In this document: in pieces, positions 57,144 through 64,000 of the stretch | Layout: every line of letters begins with the position of its first letter | How positions within the stretch are numbered: the first letter of the stretch is position 1 | Assembly (NCBI RefSeq): GCF_001044425.1 | Contig: NZ_LFML01000008.1 | Location: 48,577-112,576, forward strand | DNA length: 64,000 nucleotides | Direction: 5' to 3' | DNA from: Streptomyces roseus | GTDB taxonomy: Bacteria > Actinomycetota > Actinomycetes > Streptomycetales > Streptomycetaceae | Notes under the pieces: generated by a model | The model's database searches: none | What the model was told of the DNA's origin: nothing | The model's input: only the letters and a program-made list of their open reading frames with translations | Program-made: the position numbers and the translations under genes

Positions 57144-59351
57144 ATGAAACCCACCGAAAGCGCCGACCCGTCACCTGATGTCGGCGGGGAGATCCCGTCC
57201 ATGCGGACGGGCCGGCTCGGTGTCCTGGGCGCCAGGACACCGGACACCCACCCGCTCGACTCCGGCACGGGCGCGGGCAGAGCGGCGGCGCAGCGCACCG
57301 TGCTGCCGTTCGTCGTCGTGGGCCTGTCCGCCGTCGTCCTCGCGATCGGCATCGTCTCCGCGCTGAGCCAGCGTCACGCCCTGTTCCCCGGCGGCCCGGT
57401 CGGCTGGGCACTGGCCCTGCTGACCGGCATCATCGTCGGCCACCTCGTCGCGCTCGGCCGCGACCGCTGGTGGGGCGGCACCGGTTCGGGCGCGGCGCTC
57501 ACCCTCGGCGTGCTGGTCCTCTACGGGTGGGTGCCCGCGGGACTGGTCTCCCTCGCGGTGGTCTCCCTGGTCGGGGCCGCGCGCCGGCACCGCTGGCGCC
57601 AGGGGCTGCTGCACGGCGCCACCGACATCCTCGGCATCGGGGCCGGGGCCCTCGTACTCGCGGCGTTCGGCCAGGAGCCGACCGTCGAGTCCCCCTGGCG
57701 GCCCACCACCTGGGGGCTGGAGGCGGTCCCGGAGATCGTCCTGGTGGCCCTCGCCTACCTGCTCGTCACCAAGGCCCTGCTGTGGCTCGCGCAGACCCCG
57801 CGCGGAGGCTCCCTGCCCACCGTCGCCCGCACGGCCCTGCTCCGCCAGGTCTTAGTCGCGGTCGCCCTGCTCGGCATCGCGCCGCTGATCTGCGTGGTCG
57901 CCGTGGCGCAGCCGGTGCTGCTGCCGCTGTTCGCCGTACCCCTGATCGCCCTGGACTCCACCTTGTGGATCGCCCGGGCGCGCGCCGAGGAGCAGCTGCG
58001 CGACCCCCTGACCGGGCTGCCGAACCGGCAGTGGCTGCTGGAGCGGGCCTGGTCCGCGCTGGACGAGGCTGAACGTTTGGGCACCCGGTCGGCTCTTGTG
58101 CTCATCGACCTGGACCGCTTCCGCGCCGTCAACGACACGCTGGGCCACCTCGCCGGCGACCGGCTGCTGCTCCAGATCGCCGACCGGCTCCGCCAGGCCC
58201 TGCCCGAGGACGCCGAGGCCGCACGCCTGGGCGGCGACGAGTTCGCCGTACTGCTGCCCGTCGCCGACTCCACCACCAGTGCCCAGCGGGTCGCCCGCCA
58301 CCTCGTCGCCGAGCTCAGCTCACCCCTCGACCTGGACGGCCTGACCCTCGTCCTGGAGGCCAGCGCCGGCCTCGCCGTCTTCCCCGACCACGCGCTCGAC
58401 GCGGAGGGGCTGCTGCGCCGCGCCGACGTCGCCATGTACCAGGCGAAGCGGGACCGCACCGGCGTGGAGGTGTACGAGTCCAAGCGCGACAGCAACACGC
58501 CCGACCGCCTCGGCCTCCTCGGAGACCTGCGCCGCGCCCTCGACGCCGGCGAGGTGGAACTGCACTACCAGCCCAAGGTCCGCTTCGACGGCCAGGTGGC
58601 CGGGCTCGAAGCCCTGGTGCGCTGGGTGCACCCGGAGCGCGGCCGGGTCTCGCCGGACGAGTTCATCGCGATCGCCGAGACCTCGGGGCTGATGCCCCAC
58701 CTCACCGAGTACGTGCTGGAGACCGCCCTCGCCCAGGTGGCGCGCTGGAGGGCGCAGGGCCTGAAGGTCCCGGTCGCCGTCAACGTCTCCCCGCGCGACG
58801 TCCACACCCCCGGCTTCGCGGGCGCCGTCGCGGCCCGGCTGGCCCGGCACGGGGTCCCGGCCAGCGGCCTCCAGCTGGAGATAACGGAACACGTCCTGCT
58901 GGAGGACCCGCAGCGGGCCGCCGACACCATGGCGGGCCTGACCGGCCACGGGGTCAAGATGTCGCTCGACGACTTCGGCACCGGCTACTCCTCCCTCGTG
59001 CACCTGCGGCGGCTGCCGGTCAGCGAGCTGAAGATCGACCGCTCGTTCGTGGCGCGGCTCGCGGTCGACGCGCAGGACGCGGAGATCGTCCGCTGCACCG
59101 TCGACCTCGCGCACTCGCTGGGGCTGCTCGTCGTCGCCGAGGGCGTCGAGGACGACGAGACCTGGGAGCGCCTGCGCGACCTGGGCTGCGACGCCGTCCA
59201 GGGCTGGCTCGTCGCGGCCGCGATGCCCCCGCAGGAGGCCACGGCCTGGCTGCTGGCCCGCGGCGAGCGCGGCTGGCGCCGGCCCGCGGACATCACGGCG
59301 GAACTGTCGGCCTCCCCGGCCGCGGCACCGGCGGAAACCCCGGCCCCGTAG
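57144..59351 (+). CDS. rmdB: membrane GGDEF-EAL cyclic-di-GMP protein (RmdB-like)
   Basis: Bifunctional c-di-GMP turnover protein of 735 aa. The N-terminal half has several hydrophobic helices (about 55-285, MASE-like sensor). GGDEF domain (about 290-460) with LIDLDRFRAVNDTLGH and an intact LGGDEFAV (about 361-368) but no RxxD inhibitory site. EAL domain (about 475-715) with GLEALVRW, NVSPRDV, EITEHVLLED, DDFGTGYSSL, KIDRSFV and EGVEDDETW, so phosphodiesterase residues look complete. Position next to ligA and gatC matches S. coelicolor SCO5495 (RmdB), from memory. Codon 237 (57852-57854) is TTA, so translation would need the bldA tRNA. Confidence 0.92.
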   Translation: MKPTESADPSPDVGGEIPSMRTGRLGVLGARTPDTHPLDSGTGAGRAAAQRTVLPFVVVGLSAVVLAIGIVSALSQRHALFPGGPVGWALALLTGIIVGHLVALGRDRWWGGTGSGAALTLGVLVLYGWVPAGLVSLAVVSLVGAARRHRWRQGLLHGATDILGIGAGALVLAAFGQEPTVESPWRPTTWGLEAVPEIVLVALAYLLVTKALLWLAQTPRGGSLPTVARTALLRQVLVAVALLGIAPLICVVAVAQPVLLPLFAVPLIALDSTLWIARARAEEQLRDPLTGLPNRQWLLERAWSALDEAERLGTRSALVLIDLDRFRAVNDTLGHLAGDRLLLQIADRLRQALPEDAEAARLGGDEFAVLLPVADSTTSAQRVARHLVAELSSPLDLDGLTLVLEASAGLAVFPDHALDAEGLLRRADVAMYQAKRDRTGVEVYESKRDSNTPDRLGLLGDLRRALDAGEVELHYQPKVRFDGQVAGLEALVRWVHPERGRVSPDEFIAIAETSGLMPHLTEYVLETALAQVARWRAQGLKVPVAVNVSPRDVHTPGFAGAVAARLARHGVPASGLQLEITEHVLLEDPQRAADTMAGLTGHGVKMSLDDFGTGYSSLVHLRRLPVSELKIDRSFVARLAVDAQDAEIVRCTVDLAHSLGLLVVAEGVEDDETWERLRDLGCDAVQGWLVAAAMPPQEATAWLLARGERGWRRPADITAELSASPAAAPAETPAP

Positions 59352-59486
59352 CCGCCGGGGGCGCGTACCGAGGGGTTCGGGGGGCCGGAGCGGCCCCCCG
59401 GTGGCAAACGGTTTCGTGGGTCCGGGGCCCCGCCCCATAGGATTGGGCACGAAACTACACACTCACCACCCCCAGAGGATCGCTGC

Positions 59487-59783
59487 ATGCCTGGCATCAC
59501 GCGCGAGGAGGTCGCCCACCTCGCTCGGCTGGCACGTCTGGAACTGAAGAGCGAAGAGCTCGACCACTTCGCCGGACAGCTCGACGACATCATCGGCGCG
59601 GTCGCCCGCGTTTCCGAGGTCGCCGACCAAGACGTCCCGCCGACCTCCCACCCGCTGCCGCTGACGAACGTCATGCGCGCGGACGAGGTCCGTCCGTCGC
59701 TCACCCCCGAGCAGGCGCTTTCCGGCGCTCCCGCCCAGGAGCAGCAGCGTTTCAAGGTGCCGCAGATCCTGGGGGAGGACTAA
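59487..59783 (+). CDS. gatC: aspartyl/glutamyl-tRNA amidotransferase subunit C
   Basis: Small scaffold subunit (98 aa) of the GatCAB complex that converts Glu-tRNA-Gln (and Asp-tRNA-Asn) to the amide form. Family features: [33 protein letters not shown] and the C-terminal [32 protein letters not shown]. First gene of gatC-gatA-(small protein)-gatB, five bases before gatA. Confidence 0.96.
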   Translation: MPGITREEVAHLARLARLELKSEELDHFAGQLDDIIGAVARVSEVADQDVPPTSHPLPLTNVMRADEVRPSLTPEQALSGAPAQEQQRFKVPQILGED

Positions 59784-59788
59784 CAACC

Positions 59789-61285
59789 ATGACCGACCAG
59801 ATCATCAAGCTCACGGCCGCCCAGACCGCCGAGAAGATCGCCTCCGGCGAGCTCACGGCCGTCGAGGTCACCGAGGCCCACCTGGCCCGCATCGACGCGA
59901 CCGACGAGAAGGTCCACGCCTTCCTGCACGTCGACCGCGAGGGTGCCCTCGCCCAGGCGCGCGCCGTCGACGCCAAGCGCGAGCGCGGCGAGAAGCTGGG
60001 CTCGCTGGCCGGCGTCCCGCTCGCCCTCAAGGACATCTTCACCACCGTCGGGGTCCCGACCACCGTCGGCTCGAAGATCCTCGAAGGCTGGATCCCGCCG
60101 TACGACGCCACCCTGACGCGCAAGCTCAAGGAAGCCGACGTCGTCATCCTCGGCAAGACCAACATGGACGAGTTCGCCATGGGGTCCTCCACCGAGAACA
60201 GCGCCTACGGGCCCACCGGCAACCCCTGGGACCTGACCCGCATCCCCGGCGGCTCCGGCGGCGGCTCCGCGGCCGCGCTGGCCGCCTTCCAGGCCCCCCT
60301 CGCGATCGGCACGGACACCGGCGGCTCCATCCGCCAGCCTGCCTCCGTCACCGGCACGGTAGGCGTGAAGCCCACGTACGGCGGCGTCTCCCGCTACGGC
60401 ATGGTCGCCTTCTCCTCCTCCCTCGACCAGGGCGGGCCCTGCGCCCGCACGGTCCTGGACGCGGCGCTCCTGCACGAGGTCATCGCCGGCCACGACCCGA
60501 TGGACTCCACCTCCATCGACGCCCCGGTCCCGCCGGTCGTCGAGGCCGCCCGCAACGGCTCGGTCGCCGGCATGCGCGTCGGCGTCGTCAAGCAGTTCGC
60601 CGGCGAGGGCTACCAGGCCGGCGTCGTCCAGCGCTTCAACGAGTCCGTCGAGCTCCTCAAGGAGCTGGGCGCCGAGATCGTCGAGCTGGACTGCCCCTCC
60701 TTCGACCTCGCGATGGCCGCGTACTACCTGATCGCGCCGTCCGAGTGCTCCTCGAACCTGGCCCGCTTCGACGCCATGCGCTACGGCCTGCGCGTCGGCG
60801 ACGACGGCACCCGGTCCGCCGAGGACGTCACCGCGCTCACCCGCGAAGCCGGCTTCGGCGACGAGGTCAAGCGCCGCATCATCCTGGGTACGTACGCGCT
60901 GAGCTCCGGCTACTACGACGCGTACTACGGCTCCGCCCAGAAGGTCCGCACGCTCATCACGCGGGACTTCGAGAAGTCCTTCGAGCAGGTCGACGTGATC
61001 GTCTCCCCGACGACCCCGACCACCGCATTCGCCATCGGTGAGCGCACCGACGACCCGCTGGCGATGTACCTCGCGGACCTGTGCACCATCCCGACCAACC
61101 TGGCCGGCAACGCCGCCATGTCGCTCCCGTGCGGCCTGGCGCCGGAGGACGGCCTGCCGGTCGGGCTGCAGATCATCGCCCCGGCGATGAAGGACGACCG
61201 GCTGTACAAGGTCGGCGCCGCCGTTGAGGCAGCCTTCGTCGAGCGCTGGGGACACCCGCTGCTTGAGGAGGCTCCGTCGCTGTGA
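59789..61285 (+). CDS. gatA: aspartyl/glutamyl-tRNA amidotransferase subunit A
   Basis: Amidase-signature glutaminase subunit (498 aa) that releases ammonia for amidation of tRNA-bound Glu or Asp. Amidase motif [33 protein letters not shown] carries the Ser-cisSer pair; the Lys is in VPLALKDIF (about residue 78). C-terminus [21 protein letters not shown]. The stop overlaps the GTG of the small gene that follows. All catalytic residues are visible. Confidence 0.97.
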   Translation: MTDQIIKLTAAQTAEKIASGELTAVEVTEAHLARIDATDEKVHAFLHVDREGALAQARAVDAKRERGEKLGSLAGVPLALKDIFTTVGVPTTVGSKILEGWIPPYDATLTRKLKEADVVILGKTNMDEFAMGSSTENSAYGPTGNPWDLTRIPGGSGGGSAAALAAFQAPLAIGTDTGGSIRQPASVTGTVGVKPTYGGVSRYGMVAFSSSLDQGGPCARTVLDAALLHEVIAGHDPMDSTSIDAPVPPVVEAARNGSVAGMRVGVVKQFAGEGYQAGVVQRFNESVELLKELGAEIVELDCPSFDLAMAAYYLIAPSECSSNLARFDAMRYGLRVGDDGTRSAEDVTALTREAGFGDEVKRRIILGTYALSSGYYDAYYGSAQKVRTLITRDFEKSFEQVDVIVSPTTPTTAFAIGERTDDPLAMYLADLCTIPTNLAGNAAMSLPCGLAPEDGLPVGLQIIAPAMKDDRLYKVGAAVEAAFVERWGHPLLEEAPSL

Positions 61286-61527
61286 GTGGTAGCGCACTGT
61301 CCAAGGCCAAGGGCTTCAAGAAGTCCAAGTCCGGTACGTACCTGTCGATCGGCACCACCGCCTTCGGTGCCATCAGCGTGATCAAGCAGGCCAGGAAGGC
61401 CCGCACCGACCACGACACGCTGAAGCTGGTCGACGCCGTTGTGTCCGCCGCCGCCATCGTCACCGGTCTCGCGATCCTGTACCGCGAGCTGAAGCGCCTC
61501 GGCGACGACGACGTTCTGCTGGGCTGA
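61282..61527 (+). CDS. conserved small protein between gatA and gatB
   Basis: Protein of 81 aa with no assigned function. GTG start overlaps the gatA stop (GTGA). A basic N-terminus ([15 protein letters not shown]) is followed by two weakly hydrophobic segments (about 21-35 [15 protein letters not shown] and 47-64 [18 protein letters not shown]) and a charged end ([14 protein letters not shown]). It could be a membrane protein or a GatCAB accessory factor. Coupled translation with gatA and the 15-bp gap to gatB argue for a linked role. Confidence 0.8.
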   Translation: MSGSALSKAKGFKKSKSGTYLSIGTTAFGAISVIKQARKARTDHDTLKLVDAVVSAAAIVTGLAILYRELKRLGDDDVLLG

Positions 61528-61542
61528 GAGGGAAGTTTCACT

Positions 61543-63051
61543 GTGACCGTCACCGAACTGCTGTCGTACGAGGACGCCCTCGCGTCGTACGACCCCGTCA
61601 TGGGCCTGGAGGTCCATGTCGAGCTCGGCACCAGGACCAAGATGTTCTGCGGCTGCTCGACCGAGCTGGGCGCCGAGCCCAACTCGCAGACCTGCCCGGT
61701 CTGCCTCGGCCTGCCCGGCGCGCTGCCCGTCGTCAACGCCATCGGCATCGAGTCCGCCGTCAAGATCGGCCTCGCGCTGAACTGCGAGATCGCCGAGTGG
61801 TGCCGCTTCGCCCGGAAGAACTACTTCTACCCGGACATGCCGAAGAACTTCCAGACCTCCCAGTACGACGAGCCGATCGCCTTCAACGGCTACCTCGACG
61901 TGCAGCTGGAGGACGGCGAGATCTTCCGCGTGGAGATCGAGCGCGCCCACATGGAGGAGGACACCGGCAAGTCGCTGCACGTCGGCGGCGCCACCGGCCG
62001 TATCCACGGCGCGTCCCACTCCCTGCTGGACTACAACCGCGCCGGCATCCCGCTCATCGAGATCGTCACCAAGCCGATCGAGGGCGCGGGCGAGCGGGCC
62101 CCCGAGGTCGCCAAGGCGTACGTCGCCGAGCTGCGCGAGGTCATCAAGGCCCTCGGCGTCTCCGAGGCCCGCATGGACAAGGGCCAGATGCGCTGCGACG
62201 TGAACCTGTCGCTGCGACCCACCCCCGAGTCCGAGTTCGGCACCCGCAGCGAGACGAAGAACGTCAACTCGCTGCGCTCCGTCGAGCGCGCGGCGCGCTT
62301 CGAGATCCAGCGCCACGCGGCCGTGCTGTCGTCCGGCGGCACGATCGTGCAGGAGACCCGGCACTTCCACGAGGAGGACGGCTCCACCACCGCCGGCCGC
62401 ATCAAGGACAACGCCGAGGACTACCGGTACTTCCCTGAGCCCGACCTGGTCCCCGTCGCCCCGGCCCGCGACTGGGTCGAGGAGCTGCGCGCCGGGCTGC
62501 CCGAGATGCCGCGCGTACGCCGCAACCGGCTCCGCGAGGAGTGGGGCGTGAGCGAGCACGACATGCAGTCGATCCTCAACGCGGGCGCGGTGGACTCCAT
62601 CGTCGCCACGATCGAGGCGGGCGCCGATGCGGCGGCCGCGCGCAAGTGGTGGATGGGCGAGCTGGCCCGCAACGCCAACGAGCGGGGCGTCGTCGTCGAC
62701 GAGCTGCCCATCACCCCGGCCGAGGTCGCGCGCGTCGCGGCCCTGGTCGCGGCCGGTGAGCTCAACGACAAGCTGGCCCGCCAGGTCCTGGAGGGCGTCC
62801 TCGCCGGCGAGGGCACCCCGGACGAGGTCGTCGAGAAGCGCGGCCTGAAGGTCGTCTCGGACGAGGGCGCGCTCGGCGCGGCCGTGGACGAGGCCATCGC
62901 GGGCAACGCGGCCATCGCGGACAAGATCCGCGGCGGCAAGATCGCTGCCGTCGGCGCCCTGGTCGGCGCGGTCATGAAGACCACGCGCGGCCAGGCCGAC
63001 GCGGCCCGCGTCAAGGAGCTCATCCTGGAACGCCTGGGCGTCTCCGAGTAG
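61543..63051 (+). CDS. gatB: aspartyl/glutamyl-tRNA amidotransferase subunit B
   Basis: Subunit (502 aa) that recognises the misacylated tRNA and activates and amidates the Glu/Asp. GTG start. Conserved blocks: [114 protein letters not shown]-terminal tail/YqeY-like domain complete ([25 protein letters not shown]). Last gene of the gat operon. Confidence 0.98.
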   Translation: MTVTELLSYEDALASYDPVMGLEVHVELGTRTKMFCGCSTELGAEPNSQTCPVCLGLPGALPVVNAIGIESAVKIGLALNCEIAEWCRFARKNYFYPDMPKNFQTSQYDEPIAFNGYLDVQLEDGEIFRVEIERAHMEEDTGKSLHVGGATGRIHGASHSLLDYNRAGIPLIEIVTKPIEGAGERAPEVAKAYVAELREVIKALGVSEARMDKGQMRCDVNLSLRPTPESEFGTRSETKNVNSLRSVERAARFEIQRHAAVLSSGGTIVQETRHFHEEDGSTTAGRIKDNAEDYRYFPEPDLVPVAPARDWVEELRAGLPEMPRVRRNRLREEWGVSEHDMQSILNAGAVDSIVATIEAGADAAAARKWWMGELARNANERGVVVDELPITPAEVARVAALVAAGELNDKLARQVLEGVLAGEGTPDEVVEKRGLKVVSDEGALGAAVDEAIAGNAAIADKIRGGKIAAVGALVGAVMKTTRGQADAARVKELILERLGVSE

Positions 63052-63062
63052 TTCCGCGCCAC

Positions 63063-63100
63063 GCGAGGGCCCCGCACCGCTCCCGGTGCGGGGCCCTCGC
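63063..63100. terminator. strong hairpin terminator after gatB
   Basis: 17-bp perfect stem GCGAGGGCCCCGCACCG (63063-63079 with 63084-63100) with a 4-nt loop CTCC, between gatB and the convergent last gene; serves both. Confidence 0.9.
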
Positions 63101-63104
63101 CGTC

Positions 63105-64000
63105 TCAGCGCTTGAGCTGGGGCGCGGCGATGACGACCGTGCCGTTGTCGCAGCCCTTGTCCACCCTGATGCGCAGCCGCAGGGCGCCGCTCACGTCCAC
63201 GCTGTGGCTGATCGGCTTGCCCAGTTCCACGAGCTCGGAGAAGGCGGCGGGCTGGCCGTCGAGCGAGATGCTGACCCGGCCCTTCTCGTTCTGCGAACCG
63301 TCGTCGATCCCCGCGGTGAACTCCAGTGTCTTCCACTCGCGGTTCAGGTCGAACTCCGTGTAGGCGTCGAAATCGCAGTTGCGTGCCTGGATGAACGCGG
63401 CCCCGTACTGCTTGGTGTTGATCTTGGCGGGGCCCACCTCGAAGCCGCCCAGGTCCTTCACCGGAGCCATGACGGTCAGGTCGGCCGCCTTCACGCCGGG
63501 CGCCACGCCCGAAGGGGGTTGGGAGCCGGTCGCGGTGGGCTGGACCGCCGGGTCCTCGGACGCCGACCCGGACGGGGACGATCCGGGCGGCGGGGTGGGG
63601 GTCGGGCTCTCGACGGCCGGCGGGGACGCGGCCGCCTTGTTCCCGCCGTTCGCCGTGTTCGAGCCCTTCGCCTCCTCCGTGTCTCCGAACAGCTTGACTC
63701 CGATCACCGCGCCGGCGGCCACCATCAGCACCGCCAGCGCCGCCCCGAGCACCACCGCGGTCGGCCGGCGCCTGCGCGGGGGCGGACCGGGAGGAGGTTC
63801 GGCACGGGAGGCGGCCGCGGGCGCGGGACCGTATCCCTCGGGGACGCTCGCCTGCACCGGCGGGGGTGCGTACACCGGCTCGGCGGGGGTGGGCGGCGGG
63901 GCGGAGACCGGCTGGGGCTGCGGCCGCGGTGGAGGTGACGCCGGCATCACCGGCGCCGCCGCCGGCTGCTGCCGAGGCGCGGCCGTCGGGTGCGGCGGGG
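63105..64000 (-). CDS. proline-rich membrane protein with NPCBM-like domain, start outside the window
   Basis: The frame stays open to the right edge, so the N-terminus is missing (at least 298 residues visible). Reading from the N-side: a Pro/Ala-rich segment with PPHPTAAPRQQPAAAP and PPPTPAEPVYAPPP motifs, a basic PPRRRRP followed by one transmembrane helix (TAVVLGAALAVLMVAAGAVIGVKLF), a Ser/Pro/Gly linker, and a C-terminal beta-rich domain (GGFEVGPAKINTKQYGAAFIQARNC...EFDLNREWKTLEFTAGIDDGS) that resembles NPCBM/NEW2 carbohydrate-binding modules. A cytoplasmic proline-rich domain with an external glycan-binding domain is the likely topology. An internal GTG/ATG (63950/63947) is not necessarily the start. 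Confidence 0.75.
   Translation of the reverse strand, partial: PPHPTAAPRQQPAAAPVMPASPPPRPQPQPVSAPPPTPAEPVYAPPPVQASVPEGYGPAPAAASRAEPPPGPPPRRRRPTAVVLGAALAVLMVAAGAVIGVKLFGDTEEAKGSNTANGGNKAAASPPAVESPTPTPPPGSSPSGSASEDPAVQPTATGSQPPSGVAPGVKAADLTVMAPVKDLGGFEVGPAKINTKQYGAAFIQARNCDFDAYTEFDLNREWKTLEFTAGIDDGSQNEKGRVSISLDGQPAAFSELVELGKPISHSVDVSGALRLRIRVDKGCDNGTVVIAAPQLKR

Noticed and set aside
57144..59351. inactive GGDEF/EAL
   Set aside because: Both GGDEF and EAL catalytic motifs are intact, so it is not called degenerate.

Overview
The window is a high-GC, densely coded chromosomal segment with GTG and ATG starts, many 4-nt start/stop overlaps and almost no TTA codons. With the SsgA-like protein, the PadR regulator and the order sdaA-glyA-gcvH-gcvT ... 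oligopeptide ABC operon ... cysteine desulfurase-mnmA ... ligA-GGDEF/EAL-gatC-gatA-gatB, it reads as Streptomyces or a close relative. From memory the right two-thirds matches the layout of the Streptomyces coelicolor core arm around SCO5469-SCO5501. No tRNA, rRNA, insertion sequence, prophage or CRISPR array was seen.

Region 1 (1-14 kb) is a surface polysaccharide locus. It has a GDP-mannose dehydratase (cut by the left edge), a large secreted beta-propeller/FN3/LamG/DNRLRE protein, two family 4 glycosyltransferases, a hexapeptide acetyltransferase, a Wzy-like polymerase, a Wzx-like flippase, and a Wzz/BY-kinase-like protein whose ATPase motif is degenerate. It ends with a convergent cytidylyltransferase / CDP-alcohol phosphotransferase pair. 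Region 2 (14-22.5 kb) holds GlgX and a cell-wall group: two closely related lipoprotein L,D-transpeptidases flanking a choice-of-anchor A protein with three SpaA/CnaB repeats and a third, secreted L,D-transpeptidase.

Region 3 (22.5-30.9 kb) carries enoyl-CoA hydratase, an anti-sigma-like ATPase, a polysaccharide-deacetylase-like protein translationally coupled to a YVTN beta-propeller lipoprotein, an EF-hand microprotein, PadR, and a cbiMNQO cobalt importer behind a cobalamin riboswitch, then an SsgA-like protein. Region 4 (31-38.7 kb) is glycine/serine metabolism: gcvT-gcvH-glyA behind a glycine riboswitch, sdaA, then a P-loop protein and two SseB-type proteins. Region 5 (39-45.3 kb) is a five-gene oligopeptide/dipeptide ABC operon with an intercistronic hairpin.

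Region 6 (45.3-64 kb) is largely housekeeping: TRIC channel, thioesterase, cysteine desulfurase plus mnmA for tRNA thiolation, an amidase, an oxidoreductase, a GlxA-type regulator, an SDR coupled to a MetE-like protein, ligA, an RmdB-type c-di-GMP protein, and gatCA-(small protein)-gatB. The right edge cuts a proline-rich membrane protein. The only in-frame TTA (bldA-type) codon I found lies in the c-di-GMP gene, which would tie it to developmental timing.

The most unusual items are the degenerate Walker A of the Wzz-like protein, the L,D-transpeptidase/SpaA-repeat cluster, the deacetylase lacking its TFDDG aspartates, the predicted pairing between the B12 box and the cbiM leader, and the TTA codon. 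I did not find a defence or mobile system. All functions are read from motifs by eye, without database searches.
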